A stretch of DNA of 64,000 nt from Bisporella sp. PMI_857 (Eukaryota > Ascomycota > Leotiomycetes > Helotiales > Helotiaceae). Below are positions 11,393-21,859 of this stretch, piece after piece; the first letter of the stretch is position 1; each line of letters begins with the position of its first letter. Where the stretch lies: NCBI GenBank assembly GCA_021307315.1, contig JAJSPD010000052.1:248001-312000 (forward strand). Reading direction: 5' to 3'. Position numbers and translations under genes: made by a program. Below the pieces are notes generated by a model. It did not search any database. It saw nothing but the letters and a program-made list of their open reading frames with translations, and had not been told where the DNA came from.

Positions 11393-12103
11393 CGGGGGGC
11401 AAGAACTATAGCGCAGAGTTACCCCCTATATTAGAAATCCAGGTTTGTTTGCTAATGCGCCAGAAGATGTAGGTTGAGAATATGGATGCTTGTATTTTAG
11501 AATACAGCGTACACCAATGCCAGCAGACGTAATAAAAGCACCTAATATGACCGTAAATCAAAGGCTCTGGAGCAGGCCATCGGTTGGGAAGTCAAGGGCT
11601 CTACCGATGGTCACTTTGGATGGTACTTCTGAATTATAGTCGGCCAAAACGCAGTCATTTAGAGGGATTATAGTTAATCAGAACTTTAGCGTTGATATTA
11701 GGAATATTAAGAAACTAGGTCGAGAGGGAAAGGGCGATGACGAATTCAGTGGAATTGATGCTGGTGGGATGAAAGTTAATATATATGGGAACAACTGGCG
11801 CGGCAATGACGGAGGTGTACTGCTGAGACTTACGTTGATATATTGTTGACTATTTCCATTCTGGCAAGTCGATAAGACGAGAACAAGTCAATTGGGCTGA
11901 TGCGCTGGCAAGTAACATCAAATGGTTATAATTCTGCCGTCTAAAGAACTTTGCTGCTGCTTCTGGATGGTGCTCTTTCTCTAGGTCCTCTAGGATTTTG
12001 CGAATCCCAGTGAGATACAGCTATAAATGGAAGATATATTTGGGTTGGCGTTACTTGATGATGCCCTATTCCCTCTTTCTATAGTAAGTGCTGGTGCGGT
12101 CTA
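11393..12103. other. Spacer left of the pogo element
   Basis: No supported gene. A 57-codon open stretch on the minus strand (about 11850-12020) reads somewhat protein-like (LYLTGIRKILEDLEK) but starts directly after a stop and cannot be assigned. The pogo element is inserted just right of it. Confidence 0.3.
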
Positions 12104-14471
12104 CAGTGAAATCTGGTTATATGGGATTCTGATATATGGGAAATCTCTATATATGGGAATAGAATTGCGGCACCGTCGAAATTTAGGTGTGTATATAGGA
12201 AAATCTCTATATTAGGGATATGGGAATAGATTGCCGAGACTTTAGCGGCATTTCTATATAAATATGAAGTGGTTATTCCTTTGGAAAAAAACAAATATGC
12301 GGTAATGTGTTATAACACTTGCATTTAAAATTAGTAATCCAGCCAGAACGGCAATACTTAAACTATTTATTATACTTCTTGTTATGAAATTGCTTTTGGC
12401 GCACTTATTTTTACTACTTTTGTAACAGCGAATATGCCTATTCGACTTTTTTCACTTGCTGAGCCTGGAGTACCAATTCATGCTTTACCGAAGCGTAGAA
12501 AAACACGTTATAATCCTACTAACGAGCAAAAATTCAGGCTTCGCGAATGGTATTTTGACGATGAATTTATAGGAAATGGTCTTTATGGAGCTAAAACCCT
12601 AAAAGATTGTAGTGTATGGTAGAATAACAAATACGGCTGGTTTTTACTTTTTTCTAACGCTTTCAAATATATATCCGACTTATATTTATATTTCAGCGAT
12701 GCAAAAGCTGCTTAGAGGAAACAATCATTTCGTTAAAATCGAGTTGGCAATTGGCTTATTTTAAAGGATTGTTTATTCGAATGGCAACAGAGGTTTGAAG
12801 TAGCTGGAGGGCACTGTACTAGTGATATTTTGAGAGCAAAAGCAACTGAATTTTGGGGATTATTGACTGAATATTTAAGTGAGTTATCTGTAAATAATAT
12901 ATTAGCTTTTCTTTAACAATTGCAGGTTAATCGTGCCTAAAATGGACAGACAGCTGGCTGGAGAGGTTTAAGAAAAAACACGGAATTCGCTAGCGAATTC
13001 GCTATAGAAAAGCTGCGTTTACAGCGACAAGAGAAGAGACTAAACGAATTATAGAAGAGATACGTACAAAATGTGAGAATTATGAGGCTAGAGACGTATA
13101 CAATACCGACGAAACAGGCTACTTTTGGAGAGCTTGTCCAAAACGCTCTTTGGCTACTGCAACGTTTTCTGGCACAAAACAAGGGAAGGAGCGAATCTTT
13201 GTTTTTTTAACGTGCAATGCCGATGGATTTGATAAGCTTCCTTTTTGGTTTATAGGCAAGTATAAACAGCTTCGCTGCTTTCGAAAAGAAAGACTTCAAG
13301 GCTTATGTACTTTGGAGGCACATTGGCGACATAACAAAAAAGCCTGGATGAACACAGAGATCTTTAAAGAGTTTCTAAGAGATTTTGACAATAGGTTTTA
13401 TGGCTGTAAGGTCCTTCTTCTCATGGATAACTTCAGTGCGCATATGCGAGCGTATGAGGAATTACAGGAAGAAAAACAGCTGCGAAACACGAAAGTGATA
13501 TAGTAAGTTAATGTAGTTACACTTTATCCTTCTTTATTTATTGGCTCAGCTAATTTGGCTAGGCTCCCTCCAAACGCTACCTCGATTTATCAGCCTTTTG
13601 ATCAGGGTATTATCAATTCTTGGAAGGTTTATGTACGATCACAATGGGTACGATTTATGGCATATAATTTCGACGCTGGCAAAGATTTTATGGCTGAAAT
13701 GCATGTGCTACAAGCTGTACGATGGGCTATTTCTGTCTGGGAAAACGACGTCACTAAGTCTACGATTCAAAACTGCTGGGCGCGTTCACAATGCTACGAT
13801 ATAAGCCAATTTCCTTGAGTTAATAATAGTATACATGTGGATGTAGATAGATCCGAAGACGCTTAGAAGGATAGTAGGGATAATATTGAAGAGCTCACGA
13901 AAGCTTTATATAATCTACGACACCAAGGAGCTTTGGAAAACATTGGCAGCGTGCTAGACTTCGTCAACCCTCAGGACGAGCAAATAGTCGACGAGCCTGA
14001 AGTGATTACGCAGTCAATAGCAGACGCTTATAACCCTGAGCTTGATCCTGAATCCGGTGACGACGAGCCTATTGATCCTTGCGTTTCTTTCGCTGAAGCT
14101 CTCAATGCACTTTACCAATTACGCCGATATAAAGAGCAACAAGAGCAAAGCGACTATTTCAGATCATCAATTCTATTACAAGAGCTTCGTACATATGAGA
14201 GGAAGCTTTCACGGCGTAACTTTGAGGCTCGGTCAACAAATCAGGGTGATATTAAGTCCTTTCTGGCTAAGCACGATGAGCTAGTTATTCTTTCATCCTT
14301 ATAAGAAAGCTGGATTTTAAGTTGGCAGTGAATTTGGTCTATTTATACAATGAAATGGCTGTAGTTCAAAAATCACTTTTAGCTATCACGTGCATCTGGC
14401 TATATGGGAACTCTCTATATATAGGAACCTGGGCTCTGAACCTTCGATTCCCATATAACCAGATTTCACTG
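12104..14471 (+). mobile_element. Pogo-type (Tc1/mariner superfamily) DNA transposon, decayed
   Basis: The element begins CAGTGAAATCTGGTTATATG and ends with the exact inverse complement. The inverted repeats are about 23 bp and perfect. It is flanked on both sides by TA (12102-12103 and 14472-14473), the target duplication of this superfamily. Total length is 2,368 bp. Subterminal copies of a CTCTATATATGGGAA-like motif occur at both ends. Inside is one transposase gene with several in-frame stops, so this copy cannot be autonomous, but its ends look intact. Confidence 0.88.
12434..14304 (+). pseudogene. Pogo-type transposase, interrupted
   Basis: Pieces of one DDE_1-type transposase can be read in order. 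The N-terminal DNA-binding part starts near 12434. WLERFKKKHGIR lies near 12950, VYNTDETGYFW (first Asp) near 13090, KVLLLMDNFSAHM (second Asp) near 13410, and LPPNATSIYQPFDQGII (third Asp region) near 13560-13610. A charged C-terminal tail with FAEALNALYQLRRYKEQQEQ ends at 14304. In-frame stops occur after HGIR, where a small GAATTCGCTAGC duplication sits, after KVI at 13501, after SQFP at 13818 and near 13866. No simple intron removes them all. This is an inactivated copy. Confidence 0.8.
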
Positions 14472-17183
14472 TAGCTATCATTTTGCGAAGCAAATCAAGA
14501 CGTATGGCGTACCCTTTTTTTTTTTTACACAAATCCACCTTTAATAAATTGCTCTGGAGCAGCTCAAGAGCTGGTGGCAGCAAAAGATACTACCACAGAA
14601 GGATTTGGGATTGTAGGTAGGAGTGTGCTTGAGATGGCATGGATTGTCAAATAAACATTCGCCAGATATGAGCATCCCTAGGCGCCTCATCAACTTCCAA
14701 GTTTTCCATCCCCATATATGTGCCTCCTTTGTAACCTATCGCTCCCCCCGACCAGCATTAGTATCCCTCGTTTAGTAGAGTTTTATGGGTGAGAGTTGTG
14801 GCCATGTAGAGGAAGGAAATTGGTGTCGTCGTGTTCAACGTTATGAAAGCTCCTTGAAACAGCTGCGGTGAAATTATTGTTGAATCATGTAATTCAGATA
14901 TGTCTGTATTTTGTTGTAGTTAATTCTTCTCCCTAGCACCAAATATTAGAACGGTAGATAAGAAGTGTCTTAGGGCGTCTCCTAGAGTGAAAATAAAGCC
15001 GATTTAAGGCGTCCTTTTCACGCTATCTCACACTGAAACAAGATATCGCACCAGAGTTCACCGTAAGACAGGCTAATTGTCGGTTCATTGTCGCCAGAGG
15101 CTAGAAGAAGCATCCGAATATTAGCCTCTAAAGGGGGGGCTAACAAAGCTGGTAAGGGTGATTCACCTAGCGACCGAAGCGAGATCTCGCCTAATTAAGG
15201 GGAAACGAGCTGTGTGTCCAATGATGCTGTACAGGGCTGGGCTATTAAGTAGGCGTCAGCGATTGCCTGTAAATTGACAAATTCAGGGCTAAGACTTGAG
15301 GATTGATATGGCGTTGCGGGGTTTACCAAATTTTGAGCCTTTGAAGGTATCTCAAGAGTGCTTGTTGAGAGGGGTAGTTATGATTCTGAGTAGAAAGTCT
15401 TGCGCAAGCCCCACATGGTCATTATTTGTTTTCCCACCACCAGCCCTTTTAGGTATCCTTTATTGCCAATCAGTCATCATTATAAGGCTCTTTCAGACTA
15501 CTATCGCCTGTGCTCTCGACTTACTCCAACCATCTGCACCTTCCAAATTTCGATGAAACTTCTCAAATCTGGACAAGTCGTGAACTTAATTCACCAGCTC
15601 TCCCCGGACACCCACACTGCCTTGAGCTGCTTTACATGTCTAAAAAACGCTCCGCCACCTGCTCCTTGGGCTTGACCGACCTTTAGCGAACTATATATGT
15701 CGTGAAAAAAACTCCCATATCATCTCTTTGTATCATCTGGCCACAAACTTTCCGACATCGATCACCGTGTAAATGTTGTGAAAAAACGTTCCGCCACGTG
15801 TTTCTTGTGCTTCATTAACCTTCGAAATACTAGATATGCTGTGTATATAGCCTCCAGACGCCTCTTTGTATTCTTCTGTCCTCGAATATTCCAAGCTCGA
15901 TCACCGTAGGATCATTCTTCTGATGGCTAGCTCGTATAACACCATAAATATCGCTCTTTGAGGCTCGGCGAAGAGAGTAGAATCGCTTCTTGTAGGAATG
16001 TGTTTGGGTTCTGGTCAGTAAATTAAATCATCTCGATGAGATGATGTTCTCGCAAAGATGTAAACTGACTGATCCGGCTCACCTATCACAACAAAATGCG
16101 CCCTCGATAATGTTTCGCTGCGACAGAAGCAAATCATTCATCCAGGATTTCACCAGCGCCGCAATTCTAGCTCCAGCGTGCTTTCCCAGTCATAAATGTT
16201 CTCCCCCGTAGCCTCAGGATGCCATTCCTAATCGCAATCTTCCGGAGGTTCTTTGCCGCGTCACTATGCCTGAATTTGGTGTCGCATTTTGTTGCAGTTT
16301 GCCTCCCTAGAAGGGCTTTGCATCGAGTTTGGTTTGTATGATATGGGCACCCATTGTCGATACAAATTTAGGCCAGAGTCGAGAGTCTTCGTGTCCGTTA
16401 AGCCGGTCTATGCAGAAAAGCTTGCTTTTGTTTGTACTTGTAAAGCATCATCGCAAAATCCAATACCTGGTAACCTCAATTCCCAGGAGAATGCCACCTT
16501 TGCCATTCTTTTCCTATTATTTGGAGCTTATTTGGTTCACGGATGCAGGATTACTCTTGCATGAATTTTGACCCTAACAGTTATTCAAGTTTCCCCTCCC
16601 ACTACACCTGTAAAGCACCACTCTGATAGTATTAGTTCTATATAGATCCCACAGTCGTAGAACTTGCATCCTCTAAAAGATTTCGTGATTGAGTACTCTC
16701 CAGTACCTGTTGGCTATTCAGTCTGGCTCACGGAGAAGAGTTCTGCAGAATAGATCATACATCTTGTAATCTCAATGGCTTTTCTAGCTCACTGGCAGTA
16801 CGAAAGGTATCGTATCTTCGCGCTTCATGAATATAACTACTTTCAGTATACATAATTGTTACATGTGCTCTATAAAGTCTGGCGAGCAGGTGCAGGGAGA
16901 TAATTTAATTTACTTGTCTTTTCGACATTGTCAGCCATGCTGCTGCTCTACGGACTACCCGCTAGCCTTCACCCTAGCGCGCTAGACAATTCTTATTTAG
17001 GTTCTAAAATCTCGCCTATAAAATCGCACAAGTGAATTCGTGATCTCGCTTTCCCTTACCACTGTCCTCTTCTCAAGACAGATCCCAACGAACCTTTGCA
17101 CTCGCAACCCGAGACTAGAGACCGATCTTACACATCCCCTATCCAGATCAATTATTCTCATCAGGAAATTGATTAATCGAAGT
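14472..17183. other. Gene-poor 2.7 kb region
   Basis: No ORF here resembles a known protein. It contains a poly-T run at about 14513, a degenerate 139-bp repeat (listed separately), and probably the promoter and 5' UTR of the gene starting at 17184. Confidence 0.4.
15647..15910. repeat. Degenerate direct repeat, period about 139 bp
   Basis: Two adjacent units start with ACGCTCCGCCACCTG (15647) and ACGTTCCGCCACGTG (15786). They share further blocks in order: ACTATATATGTCGTG versus ACTAGATATGCTGTG, CTCTTTGTAT in both, and CGATCACCGT in both. The period is about 139 bp and the copies are clearly diverged. Origin unknown. Confidence 0.6.
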
Positions 17184-17961
17184 ATGTCGGCAGAAGAGGC
17201 TTTCGCTCATATCAAACAACGCCTTGGCGTTAGTGAGGAGGAGGCTGCTGGCTTGAGTAAGCATAATAATTATATATTCCAATTAGATACGACAAGCTAA
17301 TCGCTGAGTGTAGTCATGGCCGCGTTTCCAAGAGCATATGGCCACGCCTTTGTTACCGCCACTGCCACTGCTACCGCTACCGCTACTGCTACTGCTACCG
17401 CCAACGCTGTCGCAACTTCTGCATCCTCTGGAGGTTCTAGCCTGGCTATTTCAGGACCGGTCCAAGGTCGCGCTGGAGGAAATGCTAAGAAGGATCGTTT
17501 GGCTAGCAAGCGTATGGTTCGTGTCTCTAACCCTCCTCATCTACTTTACCCCATGGTGAGGAAAAACAATTTTCAGATAGACCACTAACGACTGTGAATT
17601 CTTGTAGGGTGGAACCAATGAGGACTATGAGGATGCTGAGTACGAAGAGAATGAAGAAACTGTTGCCAAACCTACCGCCGCTGCAAGCAGAGTGGTTACC
17701 AGAGCCCGGATCAAAGCCACTGCCTCGAAAGCCACTGCCTCTACCACCGGTACCGTTGCTTCAGCTAATGCTGTCTCTGCCACACCAACTCCAGTAACTT
17801 TGTCCAATCCTGGCGATTCAACCGAGAGGCTCCCCTGTTCTAAGAACAGGGGACGCCTTTGCCCTGCTTCTCAGTTTCGTGCTCGCCGGATTGACGGTAT
17901 GATGTATCATTCTTGCGACCAGCACCGATGTGTAGGTGCCTGGGCTAAAGTTAGGAAGTAG
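17184..17961 (+). CDS. Hypothetical low-complexity protein with C-terminal Cys/His motif
   Basis: Three exons (17184-17256, 17314-17555, 17608-17961; introns of 57 and 52 nt with GTAAGC/TAG and GTGAGG/TAG) give 222 aa. The N-terminus (MSAEEAFAHIKQRLGVSEEE) is helical and acidic. Residues about 36-52 are an Ala-Thr dipeptide repeat encoded by a GCY-ACY tract. An acidic stretch follows (EDYEDAEYEENEE), then an Ala/Thr-rich basic linker. The C-terminus has PCSKNRGRLCPASQFRARR and SCDQHRCVGAWAKVRK, spaced C-x7-C-x18-C-x3-H-x1-C, which could bind a metal. I do not recognise the family. The basic, low-complexity character would suit a nuclear or nucleic-acid protein, but that is a guess. Confidence 0.6.
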
Positions 17962-20047
17962 TGTCACCAGCGCTTGAGGGGTTATACTGGGATAATTTTA
18001 GGGGACGCTGTAGACGTTATATCAACTGTGGTGGTTCGTAGGTTGCTATACCTAGGCAGGGAACTATGATATGGTCTCGTCTTCACCATTTATTCTCTCT
18101 CTCTCTCTCTCTCTCACTTGAAATGTGATGCCCCGGTATATATTCTATGTGTTTACGAGCTTGAGTATGTAGTATGGTTGTCGTCCCTTGAATATCCTTT
18201 GTTAGGTAAGGTTACCGCAGAGTTGCAACATAGTTGCAGATAAAACCTTGTGCCACAACAATTGTCATGTATTTTCCTTGGGAGACTCTGAAGCTCGTAT
18301 TTAAGGAGTAAATTTGAGTCAGAGAGGCTTTTCTTGGTTGCACCACACGATATGTGCATTTGGGAAAGACCCTAATGCATTGGCTTTTGAACATCATCTA
18401 CTATTCCAATTATTCTACTATTCTGTGATGCTTATATTCTGTCCTGAAGCTCGGTTTCTCTGATTGCGATATCTCGTCATTCGCTCTTGCGCTCCGAGAA
18501 TCCGCAGCAGCTAGTTACAGAATTTGTACACCGACCCAACTTCCAGTTCCTCTGCAGTTACCATTGCGGGTAGCCTTGTCATTGTTGAATACTGAATTGT
18601 GTTTAATTTTACTATGAGCTAAGGCGCTGTATGTGATTTCAGAGCAAAGCCCACTTCATTTTCTTTCTTACTGGTGTCAAGTGAGTCACTCTCGTCATCA
18701 TGATCATCACCAGCACTAGGGTTGTCGCATTCTGTTGTCGTGCAAGTTTCAGAGAGTTTTTGACCGGCTCGAGCTTGATACATTTCCTTAAATTTGTGGC
18801 GATAAATTAAGCATGGAGTTACACAACATTATAAAATGTTGATGCTTCTACTAGCCAGCTTTCTGGGATCTCCAAAGATATTATTCACTTCGGCCATAGT
18901 ATGTAGCTCTGTAGGTCTGGGATCTGCTGCTGGCTCGAGAGCCTCCTTCAGCTATTCAGATTGTCCACCATAACCATCTATACAATTGTGCAATCTCAAA
19001 AGTGATGCTCTTTATGAATGACTGCTATGAATGACTGCTCAAGCTGGGTGTTATGAACTGTTAGCATGCCTTTGAACCGCAAAACTTTTGGAGCAGAATG
19101 TCGGATTAAAGGCAAAAGCTCTATGCTCTACGAGCCATTCCCATCTATCGGCCATCAAGTTTTTGTATAAATTTTGCTCTTCATCTACAATGAACGGAGT
19201 TTTACGAGAAGTGCCTAAAAACGGGCTTCCGGACTACCGTCTTCTTGCAAGCCAATTCTAAGGATACATGCGGTGCTAAAGATTGCATTACGTGGCTGAC
19301 AATGATGTAAGTCTGAGGATAAGACTACAAGAGTTACCTAAACCTATGCGTAATTAGAGCTTAGGGCAGTTGAACTCCCGGCAAGGTTCCTCCCAATATT
19401 TCGGGCAGGGTAAAAGCAGAAATATCGTAGAAGAAATAATAGTGCTATTCCTTCCCGCGGCGCACTGACAGAAGGTCATTTCAGCTCTCCTATAAACTTA
19501 ACTGGGGCACAGGGGCCGTTCACAAAATGTTAAGGCATATTGAGTAGAGCCAGACCGTCGAAGCAGCCGTGAGCAGTCCTCATGGAGGATAGGCGCAGAC
19601 CTAGAGAACACCAAAAACATGCCGAACTACAGTAGTAGGAAGATTTGGCGGTCTCCTATGAGGATGCCAATTCCAACAAAATTGTATGACGCACGACAAA
19701 GATACTTAAAACCTCTGGGAAAGAAAAAATGGTGGTAAATCTTCTGAAAATTGTTCAAACTTTACAATTGCCTTGCAAGGGTTTAAAATTCAGTGAGGGT
19801 TGGAAAGTAATAATATATGTGATAAGATTAGCTAAATAATACGCTAATCCCCAAACAAATGCTTCAAAATTATAGTTGTCATGCATCTGTAGCCCTGTTG
19901 AAGGGCATTCTCAAATAAAAGTCCATCTAATTCATAGTTTCTTCTTTTCTTCTCCCGCAAGCGCCGCAGCGGTCGCCTTGTTGATGATGGCATTCAGCCG
20001 GAAATACATATCCACCATCATGAATCCAGCTTTTTTCCACCGCAGAG
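17962..20047. other. Gene-free 2 kb stretch with CT microsatellite
   Basis: A (CT)n tract of about 22 bp lies at 18094-18115. A short direct duplication (GAATGACTGCT) lies near 19015-19040. No ORF is supported. Confidence 0.4.
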
Positions 20048-20694
20048 TCAGCACCACTTCCTAAAACCTTGGATGAACTCACCAAGCGCCAAAAAGGGAC
20101 CATAAAGCGTCGTCAAATCAAGCTTCTGCTGCAACGGCACCGCCCACTGCGAGTACTCATACATACATACGGCCGTGGTTAAAAAGACCAGGAAAGCGTA
20201 AGGGAACAGCACAAGCGGGACTTTAGGTGAATCTATGCGTACAATACCCGGGTCAGCCTGAGGTCTCTGCCCATCTGGGAAATACTTTTGATGGCGTTGG
20301 CCGGGAAGCACCGCACCTTTCAGCAGGTTAGGGACAGCCCACAAACAAACCGGCAGCTGAAACACAACTTCGGTAACCAAGAACGCCGTAAAGAACGGTG
20401 GATGATGCACGAAGAATTGATCTTTGTATGTCTCGACGTAGAACGTGCTGATACGCTTCATGAAATCGGGCACGAGGTGTACGGGGTAGAGCCCTTGGAA
20501 GTCCATTACTGTCGTGTGGTTAGTAATCTGATTTTATGATGAGAAGCACGAGGAAGAGGTGCCAGAGTGGAGGAGATTGTGCAAGGAAAGGAGTATGTGG
20601 AGAAGGGGCAGCTACGAAGCATGTTGGGGATGGTGACAAGAATCCAGGTTAGCCAGAGGAGGTCGCGTTTTCGGGAGAAGATTGATGTTGCCAT
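20048..20694 (-). CDS. EXPERA domain membrane protein (TMEM97 / sigma-2 receptor-like)
   Basis: Two exons on the minus strand (20694-20616 and 20508-20048; 107-nt intron ending CGACAG) give 179 aa. The joined N-terminus KRDLLWLTWILVTIPNMLLMDFQGLYP is the first EXPERA helix and its conserved 'lmD.Q.lYP' signature. Further hydrophobic helices (FFTAFLVTEVVFQLPVCLWAV, VPLVLFPYAFLVFLTTAVCMY) give a four-helix membrane protein. The EXPERA family includes EBP sterol isomerase, TM6SF and TMEM97; the size and single domain fit TMEM97. It probably sits in the endoplasmic reticulum and acts in sterol or lipid handling. The first donor (GTAGCT) is unusual, but the splice restores the family motif exactly. 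Confidence 0.82.
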
Positions 20695-21286
20695 TGTGTG
20701 GAGCGCGTGGTGTTATATCTTCGGATCTGAAATGACGCGTCTTCTTGATGGAAAGATCTTAATTGCCAATTAATCCGCAGATAGACAGGTGTTCATGATA
20801 TTGAAAATGTCAGCACCGAAACCTTGAACAAGGTTAGTTGCGGACGAGCCTCAATCTCGCTTAAGCACTGTCACGTTTACTCTCTTGGCAACCTTCGAGC
20901 TTGATTCTACCTGGCCTGGTATTATATTTTATTGCCTCTCCAAACTACGGGCTGCCAGAAGAAGCAATGGGCTATGGATCAATGGGGACAGCAAAGCTAT
21001 TTCGAGCTTGTACCACGTGATACTAGCTAGTCCTAAGTGTTTGAGAATATGTATTTGACCCTTATTTGGACGGTATCCGTACTGCTATCCTGGATTGGGC
21101 TTCCTTCATAAGCTGTGTTTTATGTGTGTCAACTCTCACGCGCTGAGGAGTAGCTCGTTGTATTGGACTACTTGGTCAATCACTACATCTTAGCTTTCTA
21201 CTGGATATTAAACCAATAACACGCGACCAGGAAATCTCGGTGTTGGGAGTATGTTGTTGTGATGTATAACATGGTGCTTTGAACGG
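20695..21286. other. Spacer upstream of the EXPERA gene
   Basis: This holds the promoter of the minus-strand EXPERA gene. I see no supported ORF or element up to the inverted-repeat element at 21287. Confidence 0.35.
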
Positions 21287-21705
21287 AATCGATTAAAACG
21301 TGCACGAATAGCGCCAACACACCAAATATTATGGCATGCCGCTTTTATTTCCGCAAGTGCGGAACTTGTGAAAGTTTCGTGTTGCAATTTGGTACAATTT
21401 TACAACATAATACTTATATTAAACAACAACCATTAAAAATAAAATTTAGTTTATTGAAATCCGATAGATTTAAATTAAACAAATCGATTAAATATATACT
21501 TTTATATATTTGATGACGCGGTTTATTTCAAAAACAAAAATCCGATTTCAAATACAATTAGGCTTAGCGTAGTTCGCTTAGTACAGCAGCATAGCAAAAT
21601 TCTGAAAATAGAAAAGCGCATATGCAGGTTTCGCTTAAATCCCTTAATAAAGGAAATAGTGGGTAATTGTGGAGACGCTATTCGTGCACGTTTTAATCGA
21701 TTCCC
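21287..21705. mobile_element. Non-coding inverted-repeat element (MITE), 9-bp target duplication
   Basis: Near-terminal inverted repeats of 29 bp run GGAATCGATTAAAACGTGCA... from 21285 and in exact inverse complement to 21704. The next 20 bp inward match imperfectly. The sequence TTTGAACGG occurs directly at both borders (21278-21286 and 21706-21714), as expected for a target-site duplication of 8-9 bp. That length points to the hAT or Mutator-like superfamilies rather than Tc1/mariner. The AT-rich interior of about 420 bp has no meaningful ORF. Confidence 0.75.
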
Positions 21706-21859
21706 TTTGAACGGCCTTGAATTTAGTTGGTTCTAGGGGACCATACATGTAATTGGCCATGTACAACGGTAAGCAGCTAGCTAGATATGCAGCTTTGCGG
21801 CTAGTGCACGAGACAAGGCTGAGCTAACATTAACCTTTTTGTATATAAGTCTTGCTCTG

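Noticed and set aside
11850..12020. Protein-like 57-codon stretch on the minus strand
   Set aside because: It is too short, begins right after a stop, and I could not assign it to any family.
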